In this document: positions 11,901 to 23,900 of the stretch, piece after piece
Layout: every line of letters starts with the position of its first letter
How positions within the stretch are numbered: the first letter of the stretch is position 1
Assembly: GCA_012845835.1 (NCBI GenBank)
Contig: JABAKD010000029.1
Span: 7,873,048 to 7,937,047 of the forward strand
From: Undaria pinnatifida
Taxonomy: Eukaryota; Sar; Phaeophyceae; Laminariales; Alariaceae
Direction of reading: 5' to 3'
DNA length: 64,000 bases
Notes under the pieces: generated by a model
Told to the model about the DNA's origin: nothing
Database searches by the model: none
The model's input: only the letters and a program-made list of their open reading frames with translations
Position numbers and translations under genes: made by a program

Positions 11901-14900
11901 CAAACCTTTCCAAGTCACATTCGTCAAATTCCCCATCTCCTCTAGCACATCCCGTTCCTCCTTGTATATTTCACATTCTCCTACTACGTGAGTCCTACTC
12001 TCTATTGTTGTGCCACACGGGCACATCCATAAGTGCATCCACGTTCTCCTCCCGACTGCTGGTATAAGAGCTGGGCCAGGCTAAAAACGGATAAATATTC
12101 TCAAAGTCGTAATCTCGTGAACCACTGCAAACTAGACACAACTAACTACATCGCGGTAATCCGCCAATCATGGTGCATACGCAGCACCACGTGGCCACCT
12201 ACTTAGGCGTCAATTGACAAAATGACCAGGGGGGTTGAAAATATAAATACCTGCACGAATCGTATTCAGAGTGCATTAAACAGGAATCGTATTCAGAGTG
12301 CATTAAACTGGGTTGAAAACCGTTTTTGCGGCGGAATTTCGCGCACAAATACGACTTCTGTTGTTTCGAACATGTTTCTGAAAGCTCTAGCGGCACCGCT
12401 TTTACGAGTAGGGACTTGAAAATTGGAAGCGCTTCCCCTGACACAACATGGCACTTGTAGAACACAAAAAAATGTATGAAAAAATATCCAAGACTATGGT
12501 TTTTCCGACTCGATCTCGCCGAGATACCCGCGAAAACTCAAAAGCACCACCTTTTCCAAACCAATTCTACTGGTCATATCATGTGATGATATCATGCTCA
12601 CGATAACCCCCGCCCACTATACTGACCATGCCATACAGTCTAATAATATCATGCTTACTATAATATCTGCCCTCCATGCGGATTTTATAGTATCAGTGCA
12701 CAGATCATTGTGGAAAATCGTCCTGTTGACCCTGACAACAACCAGGGGCGTCACCGACCTATGTCTTTCATGAGGATATCAAATATATAACACGCGCGAA
12801 CGACCGTCCCGTAATTTTTGTGCTATTACTGTATATTAGCGGAACATACATGCATCACGCAGTTTGCAAAGTTGAGTTATAACCATTCAATCGGCCGTAC
12901 TCACAGATGACGGGTTTTTCAATTTTTATTAAACCAAATTCGTTTAAAAACGGTCGTTGCCGATCAAGGTGAAATTTGGTGGAAACAATGCTCAAGACTC
13001 TGGAAGAATATCGATACAAGTTTCATTGCCCAATTCGCCACCCATCAAGAGATATGACCTCGATTCCATACGTAGATAGGTCAAGCGTGTTCGACAAAAA
13101 AATGGCGAAAATGGCATTTTTGCCATGCCCCGCTCACATTTCAGAATTTTTATCTGAACTTTTGACGACGTATTTGAACCGCGTGTGCATAGGGACGGAA
13201 AGCCGGGTTTTTCTTCCCTTTCTTTTTTTACGCAAGTTATGAGCGCTTTTGTATTTCTTCGGAGCGTAATATCGGCCATATATCTCGGACAAAAACAAAA
13301 ACAAAAAAAAGACGGGCTTTCCATTTGTCGGTTGGTCCATCAACATCGTGTCCAAAATCACACCTAATTACGTAAAATTGAGCGGGGCATTGCCAATCTA
13401 TGTCTCTGGCAGTTACTTGGCTGGCCCAGCTCGTAGCTCTTTCTTCTTTCTGGTAGATCTAGGTCCCCTACACGAAATCGCAGTTTCAGCTTTTCCGGAA
13501 GGGGGTGGGGGGGGGGGGGGGCATTCCGTATACAAGCAACGCATCGAATCAGACAAGAAAAATACAGGCGTCAGAACCACACAGATGGTCAGTGTGATCT
13601 CCGATGTCTGGCGATACGGTGAAAGGTCACGAGAGATTCTAGAGAGACTCTACCTAGTGACATTGATACCGTACGAAACATGACCCCGTAGGAGCACCAC
13701 CGAAAAACATGTCCCACACTAATTCCAAGTAACTTCTTCCCCAAAGCGTGAGTTCAGCAGGTCTGGAGGGATTAAGAGGGGAAACGCATCAAAAGATAAA
13801 ATTACCAGACCATATACTACCTCACCGGCCACACCAAGCAGCCCGGGTCTGGCGGGGAACACTAGAAAGGGCCCCTCAGCAGCGCCGCTTGAGTAGTGCC
13901 GGTAAAAATCGCTTGCCACTGACGGCCATAATCTATATGGTGGCCGTGTGCGGTGTAGTACCGGTTCGCCGCAGCAGTGCCAGGCGGTTCGGTTTTGGAA
14001 CATGCCGCAACTACCGAGGGGCCCTTAATGTATAGGGGAGGTACATGCAATGGGCGGGTTTCTCCCACACGTCCGCAGCATGGTACCGGCCGTGCTGTTG
14101 CGCGCTTCCGCCACGCGGTTGGCAAGACTTCACCTGACACAGTGCCGCCATAACAACTGGCTGCGCGCAAGCCAGCTCTCTAGCAAGCAACCAAGCTCTC
14201 TGTGTGGCTCTCTACCAGGTAGGCCTCTAGCGAGCTCTCTAGCTCTCCAGTGAGTTACAAGTAGCCCTCAAGCAAGCTACTAATAGCTTCCATTTAAAAT
14301 CTGGCTAAAAAAGTTAAAACAAGCAAGCTCTCTAGTTCCTTAGCTCTCTAGCGAGCACCGCACGCGGGGACAACGACAAGGCTAACGCCTTCCGCGGCAA
14401 AAACATCACCTGAACATCGACAGCTCCCGCAAGATCGCCCTGTATCGCTCCACAGACCCAGGCCCAACCACCCCCTCCCCCTCCCCCTCCTCATTGTCCC
14501 CCTCCGCCCCCCCCTCCCCCATCTCCGTCCCCTCGCTACCGACTCCGTTAGCATCTTTCTCCCCCCCCCCTCCTTCTCCCTCGGCCCCCGCCTCTACGGC
14601 GTCCCCACCCCCCTCCCCGCCGCCATCGCCTCCTTCTACAGGAAGCATCCCCCGTGCTCGCCGGAGCTCCTGCGCGGCGCCCTCTAGCAGCTCGTCCATG
14701 CGGTGGAAAGATCTGGGAGTTCGTAAAAATGAGGCGGCGGCGGCGGGGGGGGAGGGGGAAGGTTGTTTTCCTTTGGATTATTGTGCCGTTTTTTTTTTCT
14801 TTTTTTCGTTTTGCGTCGAGCATCGAGATAGACAAAAAACAGGGACCCAGAAGAACCCCTTCTCTCCTTCTCCCCTCATCCCCCGCACCTGACCAACGCC

Positions 14901-17900
14901 ATCGAATAGTCCCCCCGCTTGTACTCTTCCAGGAGGACCAGCTCCTCCGCAAAATGCTCCTGGACGTACAAAGCGACCTCCTTGCCTGGAAGCGGTGGAG
15001 GCGCAAGGGCGGCAGCAGGAGGCGGAAGGGGGGAGGGGGGGAGGGGGGGGCGGGATTGATGCGAGAGTGAGGACGGTGTTGGTTACAACACATACATGGC
15101 ATGGTTGCGACATGGTTGACGGCACTCTTTGCCTCTTGACGGACAGCTGTGATAGACAGTCGTGACGGAAAGGCGTCAAGGAACCCCCTAACACTAACTC
15201 TCTCCTCCTGCCCTTTGCTCGTCCCCTTCGGCTAACCCCTCCATCACGCTCGTCTCCTTGGCTGAAGCGAACCCACAACCCCACCCCCTCGCAAAACACG
15301 CCCATCCCCGCCTGCCCCCAAACACAAACCGATCATAACCCCTAACCCCTTCTCTTCAACCTCCTAGTCCCCGCGATACATATGTACACCTCCGTGACCG
15401 TCGAACTCCCCTCAACCTCCCCCCCCGCTTCAACCACAATTCTCCCACGGTACGAACCATACCCCTCGCTCCACATCTTCATCCCGTCGCGCCCTCTCCC
15501 CCGAACCCCCGCCTCCTCAAACACGCCAACCCCTCCACAACACGGCTAATATCCTACAAACTCCGAACATACCTCCGTGGCCATCAAAAACCCCAAACAG
15601 CCGAATCTTCGCGTCCTTTTGCGCCTCCGTCTCTCCTCCACCCCCGTCCTGCTCCTCCCGCCCCCCTTCCCCGCCCCCCTGCCCCCCGTCGGCCTTCGTC
15701 GCCTCCTTATTGACTTGCAGCAGGGCTAGATGCGCGTCCTCCATGTTTCTTCTCCATCCCTGTTGGAGTTCCAATCAGACAAGGCAGGCCAGAGGGGGGG
15801 CGGGGGGAGAGAGAGCGAGGGAGAGGGGAGGGACGAAAACAGGGGTGTGGGGGAAGGAGAAAGAGAGGAGGCTGGGGGGGGGAAAGAGAAAGAGATTTAC
15901 ATATGTCCAAGTACAATACATTGTGTTCATATCTATATATGGCATGCTGTTCTCCGGCGACCCAGTTCTTCTTCTTGCACTTTCGGCTGCGGGGAAAGCA
16001 AGGGCGCCTTCGGTACATAACGGCGATTGTCGGGATTCCGGCCGAGCTCCGTGGCGGTGCTCTTGAGCATTCACATCGCTGAACGGGTTCTGTTTTTCAA
16101 GAGGTTGCGTTCCGCGTTGCTGAGCCGAGTAGGTGTGAATGGAAAACCCTACAATCTGTGATTTTTCAATAGCCAGCTTCGCTCTCAGTTTTTTTTACCC
16201 GCTCCCATAATTCGCCCGCTGTACAACATCAGCCCACTTGTGTTTACCCCTTCCGATGTCTGCTACGACGCAGCTACATACAGCCAGCAGCAGCAGCAGC
16301 AGCACATCCCTCGAGCATCACACGTATCTGTTGCACCTAGCCCTGTGACTTATGTTGTACACATCGCACTGAACATGAAGCACACCTCGCCTGCGACAAA
16401 CTGCCTTCCTCTGCTCGTCTACCTGGGAGATAGGCACCTATGGTAGCTACTATTTCGCGAGTTTTTGAGGTTCACGTGCCGCCAATGGGAGGTAGTTGCG
16501 CCGAGCAAGACGAACAGAGCAGGGCTCATATTGCCTGCCTCGTTTCGCCGAGCCGCGTAGGGCCCTTAGAAACCCATACGTTCGTGTTTTTTTTCTCGAT
16601 CTGCTGCAGCTGCTGTGCTGCTGCATCACACATGGCCCTCCAGGTTCAGTACTTGTGGCAGTCACGGAACAACAGCAGCCGCGCTGTGAGCTCTCTCCTT
16701 TGACACAGGACACACGGTGCTTCTGTGTGTATGTGTTATGTTTGCGCGCTTCTGTACGTACCAGGTATGCGCGTGTGGTGAGTGTGCTGTCACAAAATCA
16801 GTAAACAGGAACCGCACAGCAGCAGCAGTACAACTGCAGGAGCCGTGTTTCAAGCCCATGTCTTTGTGCCAGTAGCCACGGCGTATGTTTGTGGATGGTG
16901 CACAACAAGACACAGAGCCACGACAGCAACAGCAGTTTCACGTCCAACGGCAATAATCAAAACGCACATCGTCGGACCTCATACCAGGTACACGAAGCAT
17001 ACAGCAGCAGCAAAAACAGAACCTCATTTTTGGTCACGATTCCTGACCTTTACCGTGTTCGTTAGGCATCACCCTCACACATATTATCACTAATGTTACT
17101 ATTTTTTGCCCTCTGGGATGCCGTTTCGATGCAAATCGAATAGCCTCCCATAAAACAGTACCGGTAGTATCTACGAATGTATGACCTTCTGCCGACCACT
17201 TCTCCATTCTTTTCCCCACATAATCAACGCAAAGCAAGTCAAATGCTAGCGTACCGGGTATGAGAACTAGGTAATGAGAACACAACAAAACAAGCCCGAC
17301 CATAAAAACAAGAAAGGTAAGAACTAACTATCATCACGCCCATCACTACAGCGGGATCCGAAGGGTGCGCCAGCTAGCGTTGGGTTGCGAAAGCAACTGA
17401 GTGAAATCGACACACGACGCGTATGAAAATACGTGGAAGTGTGGTGAGCTTTATTTTTCCCCATCCGCCGGAGGATAAAAAGAAAAAAAAAAGAAGGAAG
17501 AACTAAAAAAGACAATAAAGCCGAAAAAAGCCGAGAGGAGTTTGGAAGAACGTGATGCAGAAGATCAGAAAGGCTGCAAGAACATGCGTGCTGAAGAGGA
17601 ACAGATGACCGTTGCACGGACCAAAAAACACGAAGAAGAGGAAGCATATACCGGCATAAGGGAGGCGGGGAGGGAAAATACGGGAACAAAGAGAGAAACA
17701 AGGGCCACAAAAAGAAGAAAAACAAGCAAGACAACAAATGTCATTGGTGTCGCTTTCGCGCTCCCCCAATTGAGCTCATTGAAAACAAAGAAAGCAAAAG
17801 ATGACCTCTCACTTGGGGACGTTAAATGTGAGGGGCTAATATTAATACTCGTACGACAAAATAAAAAAAAAAAGACCGAACAAGCACAAACGACGACAAA

Positions 17901-20900
17901 AAACGTCTCTTTAGCTTCTATCTGAACTCCATGTATTTGGAGGCTTTTTTTTTTTTTCCTATCCTCCGGCGGATGGGGAAAAATGAAGCATTAGCTCACC
18001 ACACTTCCACGTATTTTCATACGCGCCGTGTGTCGATGTAACTCAGTTGCTTTCGCAGCCCAACGCTACGAGCTGGCGCACCCTTCGGAAATTCGGAGGC
18101 GTCTCATATCAAGGGCTGCATAACCGCGACTGCACCAGGCAGTCGATGTCCGAAAAAAATGCATACAAGAGGGGTGTACATGAGCCATGCACCTCTACCC
18201 AAAGCATCATCGTAGTCCATGTACACACCCTGATCCCACCCCGTATGATTTTCGGTCTAGTTGCTAGAAGGTCAGGGGGTTAGGCTTCTGCTCGGGTTGG
18301 GACCTGGTACCAGGTATATCGGTACACTACTAGTAGGCACACCAGGTATCAAGTAAGGGTGAGCATGGATACCTATAGGCTTCTGCTCGGGTTGGGACCT
18401 GGTACCAGGTATATCGGTACACTACTAGATGTATACCAGGCATTAAGTAAGCGTGCATTGATATTGGATACATGCACTGATATTATATAGGGGTGCATAA
18501 AATGTTTTCGGCCAACGTCTCTCTATTCTTAATAGCTCTCGCTAACAATTCGCGACGCTGGATATTAGCAACGATCGCAATTGATTTGTGCACGCGTTGG
18601 GTGGAAAGACGGGCGAAAACCAACTCCACATCACTTCGTCGGTTTGTTCTTAGGGACATTCTCGTCGTCTGACGTGACACCGGGACACGGGAGATCCGGG
18701 CACACAAGCCTGGAAACAAGCCCCTGTTTCTAAGCGCCGATGGAAGTGAAAAACTCGCTTCGCTCGTTACTCGTGGCAAAGCAAAGTACGGGGACAAAAA
18801 GAAGAGAAAATAAAAGGCCCGATTATCCCGCTTCTGCCCGAAGGCTGAAAAAAAAATGCCCGAATCCAAACACTTGACAGATTGACCACCGCGCCCACGT
18901 ATTCGAATTGGGGAATTTATAAGCGAAAAAACCAAAAAAAAAATGCCCCGCCTCGCGTTCAACAGTCAACAGGCCTGCACTAACAGCGCGGTGTGTACCG
19001 ACAAGTACCCTTGCGGTCAATATCATACGCGGATACCGCTGCTCCTGATGCTGTACCCTGAACTCACGGAGACCACGATATGACACGAGAAATAACGTGT
19101 CTCGACTCTCGACGATCGAATCTTCCTTCGGCATGGTGCCTGTTGCGTTCTTGTAGACTTTTTGTGTCTCTGTGTTGTGTCTTTTGCGTTGGGTTGTCGC
19201 TGCCTTTACGGTTGCTACTGCCGCTATATCATAGGTGTTGTCCCTGCGCCCAGCCATTTCGCATCGCCAACAACCACCACCACGCACTCTTGAGCATCGT
19301 ATTCAGCCCGAGGTCACGAGGTAGCCCCCCAGTGCGACGGAGAATATATAACACACCCTCCTGGGGCGAAAGTTCAGAGCCGATTTACCCCAAAACCAGG
19401 GGGCACATTCAACAATAACGCCCACCTTCGGAAGATCTCGTCGAGATGTTTCGGTAGATGCGTCGGGCGCGCCCAGCGTTTACACTACCTTGCGCATCAA
19501 GAAAAACAGACTTGAGGTTCGCCCGAGACGGTGTGTTCACTGCCATATATATATACGGTACGTGGCCTCGCTTGGCCTATTATATATACCCCCGGCATCG
19601 TGTTGCCGTTGTAGCGTTAGCGTTTCTACGAAAACAACTCAGCGGCGGTGAGATCGAGGATTTTCGTCGAAACTCGTTCATGCAAAGATGCGCGTGGTGC
19701 TTCGATCGCTCGTGCTGCAGGGTGTACAGCCGGTGTACAGCATACAGCCCTTATGAAGGATGTCGGAGAGGGCAACGGGACGACGACGTTGTGAAAAAAG
19801 TGTACTTGGGACACAGGCATGTAATAGGTCACCGTGCATGACATGTGTTGTTGCACAACACACACCCTCATACGAATTTCAACGCCGATTTTTCATCGAC
19901 GACCGGTGGACTGCAAAACCGAACATCGACCAAAATGAAAAAACACACACACATAACACACCTTGGACAGATCACGATATAAATGATCTATTAATAGATC
20001 ATCCACAGTAGGACCTGTACAGGCTGGTTCAAGTAAAAAAGAAACAAACTCTCTACTTCACGAATGCCGCTCGCAATATCTAGCCAAACAGCGAATATTT
20101 GGTACCATACTGACCCCCATGGCCAGTGGAAGAGGGTGACATGGCCAGTTTATTGTTTATAGACCTCGGGCTATATCTCTATTCATAGGAGCGAAACTCG
20201 TGTCGACCAACGACAGGCCCTAATTTTTCAAAGGTATTCAGGCTTTTTCCAAGCGGGGGCGAACAAAAAAACTGCGCCGCATTTTGCACGATCCGGTTGG
20301 ACTTACTCCAAGGCATGTCTATAATTTTGGCGCAAAGTAAACGAAGATCTGACCTGCCTGTGTTCAACATTAAGCAAAATCTAGCGAAAATAAATGGATC
20401 CTACACTAATACCAAGTCATTTGAAGGAAATAAGGTATATTACTCAGTTTTACGCACAGAAGTCCAAACGTCCACACCGTTTTTGAGACAGACCCTGAAT
20501 TTTTGCACACGTGTTCTACATGCCCATTCCGAGGTCTGGCCCGCGATGGTTTTTCTTTTTCGTTTTCTTCGTCGAAAACAATTGGGCTAAGGTGGTCCAC
20601 ATTTTCCGAAAAATCTTAACTAATGAAAAATCAGGCAAAAACAATATCAGAAAAAACATCAGGTGAGGTCTTTGCAAGGGCACAAAGAAGACGTGAGCAA
20701 AACTTCACGGTCTGAATCGAAAAAACAGCGTGGACATTCGCCGGGGAATAAATTTGGGGTTTTTACGTGAACCAGCCTTCATCCGTGGCATGTTGTGCAC
20801 GATCTGTACACATAGAATAAAAATCCAACCTCGGAAACAGATGCTAGATCATGCAGGTCGTACGGCTCCCGCCCAGTAACACGAGCTACACCATACAGAT

Positions 20901-23900
20901 CTTCCCTGGAATATCTACATCTTCAAAAACGGGATCGGTGATCTGCCCGACGTGTGGAAATATCTCGAGGAGGTAGTCCAAACTCGAGCCGGCCTTTTTC
21001 GTTGTGTATGCTCCCCTGGTTTCGGGGAAAGTTAACTCGGCTCTGAATTCCATCCCCAGGGGTGCGCAAACACACTTGTCTCCATACAGTATATCATAGC
21101 AACTGGCATTCAGACCAAAACAACGAGACGCGAGTACTCGCAACCCTCGTGGAGCTCGAGTAAGCGATCAAAAGACATGACCGGTGCGAGATTATCCTCC
21201 GTCTTCCGTGAGTCCGCAGCATTAGGAATGGGATCACGTCCTGCATCTTGTTTGTGTTATTGCTGTTCGGACACGAAACGAATCACCAACGTCCGAGCGG
21301 CCCGAGGGGTTGCTTCGAATGGTCGATGCTGTAAATGTCAGATTGACTGGTCAATTTTCCCCCCTTATACCCCTTTAGAGCCCCAAAATCCCTCCCTATA
21401 CAATCTTCAAGTAACTTTGTCCCCCAAAAAGCTTTCCAGCTGCAGAGGCGTCCAAGTCCCAAAGGGATGAACAAATCGAACCACCACTACTAAAGAAAAA
21501 AATAATAATAGTTAGCACCAAAAACGTTTGCAGTGGGTGGCCCGATTTAAGAGCGCCCCGTGACAAGCGGAAGAATGTGCTCTTGGCTACAAAGCGCCCT
21601 CATCCGCAGTGGGCAATATATAGCCTTTAGTGTGGGCGGGACATGCCGAGTTGACCGTTCTTTAACTCCCGAATGTCCTTAACTCGGGTGCTTTTAAAAC
21701 GCGGTACCCAGTGTATAAAAAAATAGGGGAAAATATGGGTTTCTGTGTACAGGGTGGGTCCTATTATATGGTCCTCCGCAATAATCAAGCAACTAACCAT
21801 CTCTCTTGCGGTCAACATGACCACGAGGCAGCAGCAGTGCACGTACTACCGCCGTGGTACGCGCATGTCGCACAAGCACTCTTGCGGTCTTGCTGCTGTA
21901 GTCGATCGCACATTACGACGCTCATCGCCTAAACGTCTTAGTTCGTGCTGACGAAACTTCGGACGCTTGACCTAACACTGGAAAAATGACATACAAATGC
22001 ACCCCCACCCAAAGCACTACTAGTATTGCATTTACATACACACCCTGACCCCACCCCGTGTGATTTTCGGGCTAGGTTAGGGCTAGGTTTCTGATCGGGT
22101 TGGGACCTGGTACCAAGCATATCGGTATACTACTACTGTACAGTGGTGTACCCAATTTAAGACCACCCCGTGACAAGCCAATTTAGGTGGTCTAATCTCT
22201 ACTGTGGTCTTATCCTTTACTACTACAAAAACCATCCCACACTAATTCCAAGTAGTTTCTTCTTTGTGACAAGCGGATTTACATTATCTTACCTCTATTT
22301 ATTATGGTCCTAAACCGGGTGGTCTTGAAATGGGTACACCACTGCTATAGTAGTACATTAAGTACACGTAAGGGTGCACGGCTTATTTTTATTTGTTACT
22401 GGTATTTTTTTTTATCCTCCGGCGGAGGGGGAAAAATAAAAAGCTCAAGTCTACCACACTTCCACGTATTTTCATACACGTCGTGTGTCGATTTAACTCA
22501 ATTGCCTTCGCAATCCAGCGCTAGCTGGCGTGTCCTTCGGTTCCCACTACAGCGATAGCGTGAGCTGTCTCCATCGGCGGTCCTCGTTTCTACCCCGGCA
22601 GCGCAAGCTGCCGTTGTATACGGAGGCTTATATACGCCCATAGGGGTGCGTCTTGTTTTTTGGCCCGAACACCCTTCAGACCTAACTGCACCCACCCAAG
22701 CTTGGAGGACAAACTACTTGGAATTATGGAATTAGAGTTGGATCATGTTCGCTGAGGAAGAAGAAAAGGGCAACCCGGCTACTTCGTGTAAAAGCCGACG
22801 CGGCAATACATGAGCAATCGGTGATCGGTAAAAAGCGGTATTCGGTATTCGGTAACATTTAGGATTGTGAGTTGGCTCCGCCGACTGTAGTAACTGCTTT
22901 TTTCTCCCATCCCATTTATTATCCTCGCACTACTCTCACGCTCCCTCCCAGTAGCAACTCATATCCCCGAGTCGCCATTAATAGTTGGCGAGGTATTCCA
23001 GCCACTGCATGTTCCGCGGTAACTTGTAACTTGCGGAGTTTCTTCACGTCCATGAATTCGACTGGCGGGTTTTGGGGCTCGAACGTCTGTTTAGGTGGCG
23101 CTGTGAGCCACCTAACCGAGCCAGCCAGTAGGCAGTAGCTAGTGTACGCCACCCGGCCGGGTGAACTCTTCATGCCAACCCCTTCAGAGCCCCCAAAATC
23201 GCTCCCTATACTAAATTCAAGTAAAATTGTCAAAAAAAAAACGGTTTCCAGTTGTATAGGCGTTAAGGCGTTCTTTCTATTGACCGATATGACTATTATT
23301 GAGCGTCACCCCACGGTAGAGGTTGCACTTTTCGAGCCAAAATGTTTCTCACCGGTTGGTTGATGGACGCGTGCTACGACAGAAGTAGTAAGGTATACAC
23401 CTCTTTTGGGCTGAAATGGTTTCCGAATCGACGGAGCTCCTCAACCCAAAATCGTCAGTGAATTAAGCCGTTTTTTTGCTTCGTTTTGGCGTGATTCTTG
23501 CTTGTGTACCCAGGCCACGGGATTTTTCATCCGGTACTTATAGCAGTCTTACTTTTATCCAAATCAGTTTTTCGGGAGGGAAATGTCTTGAGCTCCTAAA
23601 GTGAGGGGTAGTATTAGAAAAAAAGTGGTGCACCTCTATCGTCGAAGCACGCGTCTCGACTACTGTACTACAGCAGCGTGGAACTATCGGTCAGTACGAT
23701 AATTTCTTCGAGGTAATAACGAACCTGATTGTCTTTGTACTATTAATAGTACTAGCGCATAGACACGCCGGTCGGGTTGCGCGGTTTTTGTACTATTAAT
23801 AGTACTAGCGCATAGACACGCCGGTCGGGTTACGCGGTTTATATACTATCAATAGTAATAGCGCATAGACACGCCGGTTGGGTTACGCGGTTTATGTACT

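Larger units (their letters stand above)
10804..14409 (-). other. PPM1G intron 5 (3.6 kb)
   Basis: Besides the LINE remnant and interspersed repeats listed separately, it contains a G-run at 13502-13520, a short fragment of the 80-bp repeat at 13709-13745, and a stretch at 14190-14350 rich in agctctctagc units. No exon beyond exon 6 is needed or seen. Confidence 0.6.
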
